From Streptomyces chattanoogensis (GTDB taxonomy: Bacteria; Actinomycetota; Actinomycetes; Streptomycetales; Streptomycetaceae), in assembly GCF_001294335.1 (NCBI RefSeq), contig NZ_LGKG01000136.1, positions 1 to 64,000 of the forward strand: 64,000 nt of DNA, given 5' to 3'. Under the pieces are notes generated by a model. The model was not told the DNA's origin and ran no database searches. It saw only the letters and a list, made by a program, of their open reading frames with translations. The position numbers were made by a program, and so were the translations under genes. Shown here piece by piece: positions 36,753 to 44,919 of the stretch (positions within the stretch are counted from its first letter, which is position 1; each line of letters begins with the position of its first letter).

Positions 36753-38468
36753 CGCCATCTCGTACGCCCCGGCCAGCGCCTCCACGCGCTCCCAGACGCG
36801 CGCCGAGCGGGCATCGTCGACGACCGGGCGCCGGACCGCACCCAGGGCCCAGCGCTGCTGCTCCTCGGTGGCGGAGCCCTTGCCGTGCAGCTCGACGGCG
36901 TGCGCGGAGAAGTCGCGGACGAGGACGGCGAAGAGCTCGTCGAGCACGTCCTCCGGCAGGCCGGTCAGGCGGGCCTGCTCCAGGATGAGCTGGCCGTGCA
37001 CGACCAGCGCGAAGAGCTGGCCGACGGCGAGCAGCAGGTCGAGGTCGCGGCTCTGCTCCTCACCGGGGGCGGCGGTGGTGACGAACTCGCACAGGGCGTC
37101 GGCCTGCTCACGGAAGCGGGCGACGTTGGGCACCTCGGCATAGCCGTCGTAGGCGGTGCGCCAGTCGTGGAAGCGGATGGCGCCCAGGCCGCGGGCCGGT
37201 CCCTGCCGGAAGAGGAACGCGTCGTCGGCCGCGTCCTGGCGGGTCGGCACGGGCGCGTACTCGGCCGGGTTCAGCAGGTGGTTGCCCATGAACTTGAGGA
37301 TCAGCGCGAGGTTGACGTGGACCGTGCCCTCCAGCTTCGGCAGGCCCCGGATCTCGGTGGCGGCCTGGGCGAAGTAGGTGTCCTTCTCGAAGCCCTTGGC
37401 GGCGATGACGTCCCACATCAGGTCGATGACCTTCTCGCCCTCGGTGGTCACCTTCATCTTCGTCATCGGGTTGAAGAGGAGATAGCGGCGGTCGTCGGGG
37501 CCGGCGGAGCGGAAGTAGTCGACGGCGCGGTCGCTGAACAGCTTCATGCCGACGAGGCGGACGTAGGCGTCGGTCAGCTCGCGGCGTACGTGCGGGAAGG
37601 CGGTGACGGGGCGGCCGTAGAGGATGCGGTTCTGCGCATGGGTGACGGCCTCGTACATCGCGTGCTCGCAGATGCCGATGGCGCCGGTGCAGAGGTTGAA
37701 CTTGCCGACGTTGACGGTGTTGAGAGCGGCGTCGAAGGCGGCGCGGCCGGTGTGCAGGATGTCGTCGGGGCCGACCGGGTAGTCCTCGAGGCGGAATTCG
37801 CTGACGTACTTGGACGAGTCGACGACGTTCTTGACCAGGTGGTAGGCCGGGTGACGGCTGTCGGCGGCGAAGAAGACATAGCCGTCGGGGCCCTCGATGT
37901 CGGTGCGGCGGCCGAAGACGGAGACCAGTCCGGCGGCGTTGCCGTTGCCGATGTAGTACTTGGAGCCGCTGGCCCGGAAACCGCCGTTGCCGTCCGGCTC
38001 CAGCAGCATGTCGGTGGAGTAGATGTCGGCGCCGTGGGCCTTCTCGGACAGGCCGAAGGCGAACACCTCGCCCTGGGAGAGGAGTTCGGCCGCGCGGCGG
38101 CGGACCCCGGCGTTCTCGCTCTGCCAGACCGGGCCGAGGCCGAGGATGGTGACCTGCCAGGCGTACCAGTAGTCGAGCCCGTAGAAGCCGAAGATCTCGT
38201 TGAGGGCGGCGATCCGGGCGGTGTCCCAGCGCTTGTCCTGCTGCCCGTCGGCGGCGGAGGCCGGGGTGAGGAACGTCGCGAACAGCCCTTCCTTGGCGGA
38301 GAAGGCGAGGAAGTCCGCCAGCCAGGCACGGGAGCGGTAGTCCTCGATCAGCTTGCGCTTGCCGCGGGCCTCGAACCAGTCGACGGTGGCGCGCAGCAGC
38401 CTGCGGGTCTCGGGGTCGAAGTGCGCCGGGTCGTAGGTGCGCGGGTTGAAGAGCAGCGGGTCGGCCAT
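36747..38468 (-). CDS. Acyl-CoA dehydrogenase/oxidase family flavoprotein
   Basis: 573 aa, longer than typical dehydrogenases (about 390) and nearer to acyl-CoA oxidase-like members. FAD-binding core features include FAFGLSEKAHGADIYSTDML, ASGSKYYIGNGNAAG, LNTVNVGKFNLCTGAIGICE and NRILYGRPVTAFPHV. It introduces a 2,3 double bond in acyl-CoA during lipid or branched-chain catabolism. Residue MADPLLFNPRTYDP follows the ATG at 38468. It is read together with a PadR-type regulator gene immediately upstream on the same strand, suggesting that the regulator controls it in response to an acyl or aromatic ligand. Confidence 0.92.
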   Translation of the reverse strand: MADPLLFNPRTYDPAHFDPETRRLLRATVDWFEARGKRKLIEDYRSRAWLADFLAFSAKEGLFATFLTPASAADGQQDKRWDTARIAALNEIFGFYGLDYWYAWQVTILGLGPVWQSENAGVRRRAAELLSQGEVFAFGLSEKAHGADIYSTDMLLEPDGNGGFRASGSKYYIGNGNAAGLVSVFGRRTDIEGPDGYVFFAADSRHPAYHLVKNVVDSSKYVSEFRLEDYPVGPDDILHTGRAAFDAALNTVNVGKFNLCTGAIGICEHAMYEAVTHAQNRILYGRPVTAFPHVRRELTDAYVRLVGMKLFSDRAVDYFRSAGPDDRRYLLFNPMTKMKVTTEGEKVIDLMWDVIAAKGFEKDTYFAQAATEIRGLPKLEGTVHVNLALILKFMGNHLLNPAEYAPVPTRQDAADDAFLFRQGPARGLGAIRFHDWRTAYDGYAEVPNVARFREQADALCEFVTTAAPGEEQSRDLDLLLAVGQLFALVVHGQLILEQARLTGLPEDVLDELFAVLVRDFSAHAVELHGKGSATEEQQRWALGAVRRPVVDDARSARVWERVEALAGAYEMAP

Positions 38469-38536
38469 GGAATTCGCCTTTGCAGTCGAGGGGTTGAGGG
38501 TTCGGTCGGAGTCGAGGGGTGGCGGGCGGAGGGGCG

Positions 38537-39100
38537 TCAGGTGGGTGACGGTGCACCGATCCGGTGGAGGGTGGCGAGTACGTCGTCGAGCCAGGCGATC
38601 GTCATCCGCTCGTACGCGATGCCGCCACGCAGTACGACATGCTGGAGCTCCTGGCCGGCGTCGAGCGCCCCGTCGGCCCCGGGACCGGTGAAGTCGCGCC
38701 GCTCCCCCGCGAGATAGTGCGCGAGCAGGTCGGAGTGCGTCCGGCGGTGCCGCTCGACCTCGCGGATCAGCGCGGCCGGATCGTCGAAGGCCGCGCCGCG
38801 GATCTTCACGGCGAGGTCGTGCCGGACGCTCTCCGGCTCGATCGGCTCATGAAGCCACCGGGAGAGGGCGGCCCGGCCGGGAGCGGCGACGGAGTACTCC
38901 TTCTTGTCCGGCCGGGCCTGCTGCGGCACCTCGCGGACATCGATCCAGCCGTCGCTCTCCATCCGCTTCAGGACGCGGTAGATCTGCTGGTGAGTGGCGG
39001 TCCAGAAGTGCCCGATCGAGCGCTCGAACCGCCGGGACAGCTCATAGCCGGAGCCCGGCTGCTCCAGCAGGGAGACGAGGATCGCGTGTTCGAGGGCCAC
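38537..39100 (-). CDS. PadR-family transcriptional regulator
   Basis: 187 aa from a GTG at 39100. The winged helix is LEHAILVSLLEQPGSGYELS followed by RRFERSIGHFWTATHQQIYR and VLKRMESDGWIDV, and a C-terminal helical dimerisation domain (PadR_C) covers about 90-180. PadR proteins are repressors often responding to phenolic acids or drugs. A perfect palindrome (TATGCAAC-TC-GTTGCATA) lies 13 bases upstream of the start, the expected autorepression site. The acyl-CoA dehydrogenase gene 68 bp downstream is the likely co-transcribed target. Confidence 0.92.
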   Translation of the reverse strand: MALEHAILVSLLEQPGSGYELSRRFERSIGHFWTATHQQIYRVLKRMESDGWIDVREVPQQARPDKKEYSVAAPGRAALSRWLHEPIEPESVRHDLAVKIRGAAFDDPAALIREVERHRRTHSDLLAHYLAGERRDFTGPGADGALDAGQELQHVVLRGGIAYERMTIAWLDDVLATLHRIGAPSPT

Positions 39101-39113
39101 ACCCCGATCTTTC

Positions 39114-39131
39114 TATGCAACTCGTTGCATA
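39114..39131. promoter_or_regulatory. Probable PadR operator palindrome
   Basis: TATGCAAC (39114-39121), TC, GTTGCATA (39124-39131): perfect 8-bp arms. It resembles ATGCA/TGCAT-type PadR boxes and lies directly upstream of the padR-like gene's GTG start. Confidence 0.75.
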
Positions 39132-39244
39132 AACAAGTGGCGGTGCCCGGGTGAGACACGGCTCACCCGGTGCAACCCCTGTGCAACGTCGCGCGGAGTT
39201 CACTGGGCCCCTACCCCTGTGACGGCTCGGCGAGAGGAGCGGCA

Positions 39245-39715
39245 GTGCACCGACAGGAAAAGGAATCGGAAACGGGGATGGCGGCGGGGACGGGGATGGC
39301 GTCGGGGGATCGTGCGGCCCCGGCGGCCGGCGGCCCGGCGGGCGCCGCGCGGATCGGCTTCACCGAGGCGGCCGGCGAGCTGCTGCGCCTGCTCCGCGAC
39401 CGGCACGGACCGCTGATGTTCCACCAGTCCGGCGGCTGCTGCGACGGCAGCGCCCCGATGTGCTATCCGGCCGGCGAATTCCGTACGGGCTCGTCGGATG
39501 TGCTGCTGGCGCGGCTGGAGGTGGCGGGCGTACCGGAACCGGTGGGCTTCTGGATGGCGGCGGATCAGTTCGCGCGCTGGCGGCATACGCATCTGACCGT
39601 GGACGTCGTGCCCGGCCGGGGCAGCGGATTCTCGCTGGAGGCGCCGGAGGGGGTCCGCTTCCTGATCCGTTCGCGGTTGTTCACCGATGAGGAACGGGCC
39701 GTGCTCGGTGAGTGA
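39245..39715 (+). CDS. DUF779 family protein
   Basis: 156 aa from a GTG at 39245 with GAGAGGAG seven bases upstream; ATG 39278-39298 codons further in are alternatives. The family hallmark is FHQSGGCCDGSAPMCYPAGE, with three cysteines, followed by VPEPVGFWMAADQFARWRH and GFSLEAPEGVRFLIRSRLF. DUF779 genes commonly accompany NAD-dependent aldehyde dehydrogenase genes; here none is adjacent. The first 45 residues are a low-complexity, Gly/Ala-rich extension. Function unknown; a metal- or redox-related role is suggested only by the cysteines. Confidence 0.88.
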   Translation: MHRQEKESETGMAAGTGMASGDRAAPAAGGPAGAARIGFTEAAGELLRLLRDRHGPLMFHQSGGCCDGSAPMCYPAGEFRTGSSDVLLARLEVAGVPEPVGFWMAADQFARWRHTHLTVDVVPGRGSGFSLEAPEGVRFLIRSRLFTDEERAVLGE

Positions 39716-39752
39716 CGGTGCGCCGTTGAACGGGGCGGGCGGCGAGGTGAGA

Positions 39753-39778
39753 CCCCGCGCACGGGGGAGAACGCGGGG
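39753..39778. terminator. Hairpin between convergent genes
   Basis: CCCCGCG (39753-39759) and CGCGGGG (39772-39778) form a 7-bp stem after the DUF779 gene. Confidence 0.45.
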
Positions 39779-39841
39779 CCTCATTCAGGAGAACGGACCG
39801 GCGGCGGGACGGGTTCCCGGACCGGGAAAGTTTTTACGGGT

Positions 39842-40789
39842 TCATGCCTCGTCCTGCACCAGCCGCTCCAGCATGTCCTGGAAGTCCATGTCCACGACCA
39901 CCCGCAGCCCGTCACCGTGCGGCTCGCTCAGCGGGGTCAGCACGCCGCGCCGCCACCAGAACACCTTGGGGCTGATCGCGCCCGCCGCGTCCTCGTGCCC
40001 GGCCGCCGCGAACTGCGCCATGGCCTGGAGCGCCGGGATGACCTGGGCGTCCTGGATCCGGTGGAAGGCCAGCTGATGCCGGAAGGGCATGGCGACCAGC
40101 GCACCGTCCGGGGTGAGCCCCGTACCCATCAGCCGCTGCACCAGCTCGTCCAGCACCAGCACCCGGCTCGCGGTGAAGAACGAGTCGCCGAGCAGCACCT
40201 CGAAGGACGAGCCGTCGCCCCGGCGCACCGTCTCGTGCCCTTCGACCGGCAGCGCGCGCAGATTGTTCATCGCCCGGATCCGCAGTTCCGCGACGTCCCC
40301 GAGGTCGGCCAGCGAGTCCTCGCTCAGCGTCTGCACCGCCTCGGGCAGATCGAGGGCGAGCACCTCGCGCAGCCCTGCGGCGTGCTCGCGGCCGTACCGG
40401 AAGGCGTCCGAGGCGGGCAGCGTCTCCTGGGCGACGATACGGGGATAGAGACAGGCCCGGATCTCGTCCTCGGAGAGGATCTCCAGCGGCTGCGGGCCGT
40501 CCATGGTGCGCAGCACCTTGCCGACGTGGTCGCGGATCAGCACCGGCCAGCTGCGCTCGCCGCGCCGGTCGCGGTGGCAGACGGCGGCGAGATTGCCGAG
40601 GCCGAACTGGCGGCCCGCGGAATCGGCCACCACCCCTGCGTACGCGGTGACTTCCAGGCCGTGTTCGGCGAACGCCTGCCGGACCTGCGATCTGAAGAAG
40701 CCGCCCTCGCGCTCGGAGAAGAAGGTGAACTCGGCATCGCGTGCGAGGTCGCGGGAATCCCGCTTCGGTCCTCGGCGGAACAGTCCCAT
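39842..40789 (-). CDS. Conserved Streptomyces protein of unknown function
   Basis: 315 aa from ATG 40789 with GGAGGAAG just upstream. It starts with a basic segment (GLFRRGPKRDSRDLARDAEF), then mixed alpha/beta sequence such as VTAYAGVVADSAGRQFGLGN, RSWPVLIRDHVGKVL and DLPEAVQTLSEDSLADLGDV, and ends in WWRRGVLTPLSEPHGDGLRV. No signal peptide, membrane segment or catalytic motif is apparent. It looks like proteins sometimes listed as hypothetical or immunity-type in actinomycetes, with a pattern resembling DUF1444, but I cannot assign it. Monocistronic. Confidence 0.8.
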   Translation of the reverse strand: MGLFRRGPKRDSRDLARDAEFTFFSEREGGFFRSQVRQAFAEHGLEVTAYAGVVADSAGRQFGLGNLAAVCHRDRRGERSWPVLIRDHVGKVLRTMDGPQPLEILSEDEIRACLYPRIVAQETLPASDAFRYGREHAAGLREVLALDLPEAVQTLSEDSLADLGDVAELRIRAMNNLRALPVEGHETVRRGDGSSFEVLLGDSFFTASRVLVLDELVQRLMGTGLTPDGALVAMPFRHQLAFHRIQDAQVIPALQAMAQFAAAGHEDAAGAISPKVFWWRRGVLTPLSEPHGDGLRVVVDMDFQDMLERLVQDEA

Positions 40790-40958
40790 CTCTTCCTCCC
40801 GGCAACGGCCCCGGACGACGGCCATGATGGGGCCGATCGTAACGGGTGCGTCTGTCCCACCGGACATGCTCCACCTGCGAGGAGACGCTACGGGCGGGCG
40901 GGGGACGCGGGCGTGCGCCCGCGCACCTCCCCGCAGGCGGGACCGGGGACCTGCGGTG

Positions 40959-41477
40959 CTAGCCGCCGATGTTGACGTCGATGCAGGCGTAGAAGGCGTT
41001 CGCGGTATCGGCGATGTTCCAGACCGCGAGGACCTTCTGCTTGCCGGTGATCCCGCCGAAGTTGACCGTGTGCGAGACCGTCTCCGGCGGCTGGGCGCCA
41101 CCGTCGTCGAATTCGGCGACCTTCCGTCCGCCGACGAAGTACTGCCAGGTGCTGGTGGAATGACGTGCCGTCAGCTTCCAGTTGAAGGTCTGGGAGCTGC
41201 CGACCGGGGTGACCTGCCACCCCTTGGAGTCGTCGTCGAGATCGGCGAACTGGCTGTTGCCTCCGCTGCAACTGGCCAGTCCCTTGGGGCCCTCGACGCT
41301 CTGCGGCTCCCATTTGATCGGGCCGCATTCGACGGTGCCGGCGGCGCACTGCGCCTGCCTGCTGGGCGGCGTGGATACATAGCCGTGCGCACTGGCCGGA
41401 CTGGCCGGCATGGTCACCACGAGGAGCGGTGCGATTCCGGCGCCGATGGCGAGGGCCAGCCTTCTCTTCCTGTTCAT
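40959..41477 (-). CDS. Secreted lytic polysaccharide monooxygenase (AA10)
   Basis: 172 aa single-domain AA10 enzyme that cleaves chitin or cellulose oxidatively with copper. Residues 1-30 are a signal peptide (RKRRLALAIGAGIAPLLVV, cleavage after SPASA), which places His31 (HGYVSTPPSR) at the mature N-terminus. His31 and His106 (LTARHSTSTWQYF) form the copper histidine brace. Four cysteines could make two disulfides. No carbohydrate-binding module is attached. ATG 41477 is preferred because the signal peptide begins there. A DasR-like palindrome lies about 80 bases upstream, implying control by chitin-derived N-acetylglucosamine. Confidence 0.95.
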   Translation of the reverse strand: MNRKRRLALAIGAGIAPLLVVTMPASPASAHGYVSTPPSRQAQCAAGTVECGPIKWEPQSVEGPKGLASCSGGNSQFADLDDDSKGWQVTPVGSSQTFNWKLTARHSTSTWQYFVGGRKVAEFDDGGAQPPETVSHTVNFGGITGKQKVLAVWNIADTANAFYACIDVNIGG

Positions 41478-41553
41478 GTCAACTGTCAACCCTTTCGCGC
41501 TCGTTGAGTGGGGGGTGGATGACGCGAGGGTGTTTCCGCCGGCCGGCACGGCG

Positions 41554-41569
41554 ATTGGTCTAGACTTTA
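41554..41569. promoter_or_regulatory. Probable DasR-responsive element (dre)
   Basis: ATTGGTCTAGACTTTA, close to the dre consensus ACTGGTCTAGACCACT; the core TGGTCTAGAC is intact. It lies 77-92 bases upstream of the LPMO ATG and about 185 bases upstream of the divergent permease start. Confidence 0.8.
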
Positions 41570-41751
41570 CTCATTGGTGATGCCCCGTCAAGAGGTGTGC
41601 AAGGCGCCGATGGCCCCGGAGCCGCCGGCCCCGTCGGCCGCCGCACCGATCCCCCGCCCCCGCCGGGCCCGCTGCCTCGTGTTGAAAGCCCTTGGGGAAG
41701 GGAGGAGAATTCTGGCCTGACGCGCCGCTTGTTCTGTGCGCGGAGGAAACC

Positions 41752-43344
41752 ATGACGCCGTCTGCCGCCCCGCCCCCCAAGGGCCCCTCCGGCCCCTCGG
41801 GCAGCCAGGCCTCACTCGTCGCGGACAAGGGGCTCAGGGGCGGCGCACTCGGACTGTTCTCCAGTACCGTGATCGGCCTGGCCTCCACCGCCCCCGCCTA
41901 CAGCCTGGCCGCCACGCTCGGCGTCATCGCCGCCGTCGTCGGCCTCCAGTCGCCGGTCGTCATCATCCTGGCGTTCGTCCCCATGTTCCTGATCGCCTAC
42001 GGCTACAAGGGGCTCAACCAGGTCGACCCGGACTGCGGCACCACCTTCACCTGGGCCTCGCGGGCGTTCGGACCGCATACCGGCTGGCTGGGCGGCTGGG
42101 GCATCGTCGCCGCGGACATCATCGTCATGGCGAACCTGGCGCAGATCGCCGGGCAGTACGGATTCCAGCTCGTCGGCGCCCCCGGGCTGGCGCACAACAC
42201 CCTGTGGACCATGGTGGCCGGGGTGGTGTGGATCGCCCTGATGACCTGGATCTGCTACATCGGCATCGAGGTCTCGGCCAACCTGCAGAAGGTGCTGCTG
42301 ACCGTCGAGGTGGTGATGCTGCTGGTCCTCGCCGTCACCGCGCTGGTGAAGGTCTACTCCGGCACGGCGCCCGGCACCTCGCTGCACATCGCCTGGTCGT
42401 GGTTCGACCCCACCCGGCTCCGCTCCCTCGATGCCTTCACCACGGGCATCCTCACCACGGTGTTCATCTACTGGGGCTGGGACAGCTGCGTATCGGTCAA
42501 CGAGGAGACCGCGGACCGCACCCGCACCCCGGGCCGCGCCGCGGTCACCTCCACCGTCATCCTGCTCTGCGTCTACCTCCTGGTCGCCACGTCCGCACTG
42601 AGCTTCGCCGGGGTGGCACGCACCGGTATCGGACTGGCCAATCCGGACAACGCCTCGGATGTGCTGTCCAACCTCGGCAACGAGGTCTTCGGCAGCGGTG
42701 CGGGCGGCCAGGCGCTGACCAAGCTGCTGATCCTCATGGTGCTGACCTCCGCCGCGGCATCGACCCAGACCACGATCCTGCCCACGGCCCGGACCACGCT
42801 CTCGATGGCCACGTTCAAGGCCCTGCCCGCGCATTTCGCCCGTGTCCACCCGCGCTTCCTGACCCCGACGTGGTCCACCGTCGGCATGGGCCTGGCGTCC
42901 GCCGTCTTCTTCGTGCTGCTGTCCCGGGTCAGCGAGAACCTGCTGGCCGACTCCATCGGATCGGTCGGCCTGATGATTGCCTTCTACTACGGGCTCACCG
43001 GCTTCGCCTGTGTCTGGTACTTCCGCAAGGTGCTCCATCTCGGCCCGCGCGCGCTGTGGACCCGGGGGATCATGCCGGGCCTGGGCGGCGCGATGCTGCT
43101 CTACTTCTTCGTCGACGCGTGTGTGGTCTACGCCGCCCCCGACTACGGCAGCACCTCGTGGACCCTGCCCTTCCCGCCGCACTGGCAGCTCGGCGGCGTC
43201 TTCGTCACCGGCCTGGGCTCACTGGTCCTCGGCGGCGTGCTGATGCTGGTGTACCGGCTGATCAGCCCCGCGTTCTTCCGCCAGGAGATCATCGCGGTCT
43301 CCGCCCACGAGAAGGATCACGCACCGGACGAGGAGCGGCCCTGA
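41752..43344 (+). CDS. APC-superfamily amino acid permease
   Basis: 530 aa with about 12 membrane segments. The first core helix ALGLFSSTVIGLASTAPAYS carries the unwound S-x-x-x-P/A pattern of APC transporters. Other family segments are GCTTFTWASRAFGPHTGWLG-like (DCGTTFTWASRAFGPHTG), GWDSCVSVNEETADRTRTPG and STQTTILPTARTTLSM. ATG 41752 has GGAGG five bases upstream; an earlier in-frame start is less likely. Uptake of an amino acid or amine is expected. It is monocistronic and divergent from the LPMO gene. Confidence 0.92.
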   Translation: MTPSAAPPPKGPSGPSGSQASLVADKGLRGGALGLFSSTVIGLASTAPAYSLAATLGVIAAVVGLQSPVVIILAFVPMFLIAYGYKGLNQVDPDCGTTFTWASRAFGPHTGWLGGWGIVAADIIVMANLAQIAGQYGFQLVGAPGLAHNTLWTMVAGVVWIALMTWICYIGIEVSANLQKVLLTVEVVMLLVLAVTALVKVYSGTAPGTSLHIAWSWFDPTRLRSLDAFTTGILTTVFIYWGWDSCVSVNEETADRTRTPGRAAVTSTVILLCVYLLVATSALSFAGVARTGIGLANPDNASDVLSNLGNEVFGSGAGGQALTKLLILMVLTSAAASTQTTILPTARTTLSMATFKALPAHFARVHPRFLTPTWSTVGMGLASAVFFVLLSRVSENLLADSIGSVGLMIAFYYGLTGFACVWYFRKVLHLGPRALWTRGIMPGLGGAMLLYFFVDACVVYAAPDYGSTSWTLPFPPHWQLGGVFVTGLGSLVLGGVLMLVYRLISPAFFRQEIIAVSAHEKDHAPDEERP

Positions 43345-43405
43345 TTCCCCGCCGGCACCGCGATTCCCCTGCGGCACCGCGCACCTCAACCGTTTGACCA
43401 CGTAC

Positions 43406-43432
43406 GAATTCCCCTTGTGCCGACGGGGATTC
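43406..43432. terminator. Weak hairpin after the permease gene
   Basis: GAATTCCCC (43406-43414) and GGGGATTC (43425-43432) pair with one bulge. Modest support. Confidence 0.35.
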
Positions 43433-43583
43433 GCCGCTGCTCGCCGGCCTCGGTCCCCTGTCCGGCGCCCTGACCTTGCGCTGCGCCCTCGCGGATGCTG
43501 ACCGGTACACGACGTGTCAGTCTGGTGATGAGGCCGCGTCGGCCCGCCCGGAGCGCGGCATCTCTCGCGTAAAGGAGCCTGAC

Positions 43584-44018
43584 ATGGCCACTCACGCAGG
43601 CGAAGCCCCTACAGGCAAGGTCCCCCGGCACACCGAACACCCGGCCGCCGAGGGCTGGACCGTATTCGCCGCGGTCCTGATGATCTTCGGCGGCATCATG
43701 GCGATCTTCGAGGGCGCCTCCGCCATCGCCAAGGACACCGTCTTCATCAACACCCCGCACTACGTCTACTCGTTCAACCTCACCGGCTGGGGCATCCTGC
43801 ACCTCATCCTCGGCATCCTGGTCGCGCTCGCCGGCGTCGCGCTGTTCACGGGGGCGGTCTGGGCCCGCATCCTCGGTGTGACACTGGCCGGCCTGAGCAT
43901 GATCGCCAACTTCATCTGGCTGCCGCACTTCCCGCTGTGGGCCATCGTCGTGATCGCGATCGACGCCTTCGTCATCTGGGCGCTGTGCACCTCGTCGCGG
44001 GACCTCGTCGGCGACTAG
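43584..44018 (+). CDS. Small four-helix membrane protein (DUF7144-like)
   Basis: 144 aa. After a polar N-terminus of about 24 residues come four hydrophobic segments: about 25-47 (WTVFAAVLMIFGGIMAIFEG), 66-88 (GWGILHLILGILVALAGVAL), 92-110 and 115-136. The layout and the W-x-x-FA-x-x-LM-x-x-GG start match a family of small actinobacterial membrane proteins without known function. AAAGGAG is seven bases before ATG 43584. Monocistronic. Confidence 0.88.
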   Translation: MATHAGEAPTGKVPRHTEHPAAEGWTVFAAVLMIFGGIMAIFEGASAIAKDTVFINTPHYVYSFNLTGWGILHLILGILVALAGVALFTGAVWARILGVTLAGLSMIANFIWLPHFPLWAIVVIAIDAFVIWALCTSSRDLVGD

Positions 44019-44080
44019 CTCGGGGGGAGCGGGCTCGGTGCCCCCGGGCGGGCAACCGCACCGCCCGCCGTGCCCCCGTG

Positions 44081-44119
44081 GCCCGATTCGGACGATCCCC
44101 CGCGTCGCCCGAATCGGGC
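44081..44119. terminator. Terminator hairpin
   Basis: GCCCGATTCGG (44081-44091) and its perfect complement CCGAATCGGGC (44109-44119), downstream of the small membrane protein gene. Confidence 0.75.
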
Positions 44120-44173
44120 AGCTTGACCGGATCCCCTGCTCACCACGGCAGACATCCGGACCCTGCCGAGTAT

Positions 44174-44190
44174 ACTGGCCCCGAGCCAGT
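44174..44190. promoter_or_regulatory. Probable TetR operator overlapping a -10 box
   Basis: ACTGGC (44174-44179) and GCCAGT (44185-44190) form an inverted repeat with 5-bp spacing. TATACT at 44171-44176 resembles a -10 element and overlaps the left arm, 31 bases before the regulator's ATG. Confidence 0.55.
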
Positions 44191-44207
44191 CAACGCAGGA
44201 GTACAGC

Positions 44208-44870
44208 ATGTCCCCCCGGAGCGCATCGGTCAATGAAGCGTTGCGGCGGCGCTCGCGGGAGCGGCTGCTCCAGGCAACCGTCGACCTGGTGGGCGAGCGC
44301 GGCTTCGAGGCGACGACGCTCGGCGACATCGCGGAGCGCGCGGGGGCTGCCCGCGGCCTGATCTCGTACTACTTCCCCGGCAAACGCCAGCTGCTGCAGT
44401 CGGCCGTGCACCGGCTGATGCATCTGACGCTGCAGGCGGCGCTGGAGCGCGAGCCGCGGCCGGAGGGGCCGGATGCGGGGCCTGAGCTGCTGGCACGTGC
44501 CATCGACGCGGTTCTGGGGCTGGCACACGACCGTCCGCTGCTGATGCGGACGCATATGGCCGGAATTCTGACGGCCGAGGGCTTTATCCAGTGCCCGGAG
44601 CAGCAGCGGCTGGCGCAATTGCTGCGGGGTGTGGTCGTCGCGTACGGATCGCCGGATCCCGACGCCGACTATCCGTTGCTACGGGCGCAGTTGATGGGGT
44701 CGGTGGTGCCGATACTGCTGCCGGGGGCGCCGATCTCGCGGGCCGTGATGCGCGCCGAGCTGTTCCAGCGCTACGGGCTGGCGTGGGAGCTGGGGGTGCC
44801 GCCGCAGGAGCGGCCGCCGGGCGGGGCGCGGGCGGGGGTCCCCGGACGGCCGGAGCGGGCGCGGAAGTGA
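44208..44870 (+). CDS. TetR-family transcriptional regulator
   Basis: 220 aa. The N-terminal DNA-binding domain is typical: LLQATVDLVGERGFEATTLG followed by DIAERAGAARGLISYYFPGK and RQLLQSAVHRL. The ligand-binding half is helical and ends in a Pro/Gly/Arg-rich tail. AGGAG lies six bases before the ATG. The upstream inverted repeat overlapping a -10 box suggests autorepression. No obvious target gene is adjacent; the neighbours are a terminator-isolated membrane protein gene and a convergent hypothetical gene, so it may act elsewhere. Confidence 0.92.
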   Translation: MSPRSASVNEALRRRSRERLLQATVDLVGERGFEATTLGDIAERAGAARGLISYYFPGKRQLLQSAVHRLMHLTLQAALEREPRPEGPDAGPELLARAIDAVLGLAHDRPLLMRTHMAGILTAEGFIQCPEQQRLAQLLRGVVVAYGSPDPDADYPLLRAQLMGSVVPILLPGAPISRAVMRAELFQRYGLAWELGVPPQERPPGGARAGVPGRPERARK

Positions 44871-44919
44871 CCGGCCGGGCGCCGGTCTCGCGGGCGACCC
44901 GCCCCGTGCACCGGCCCGC

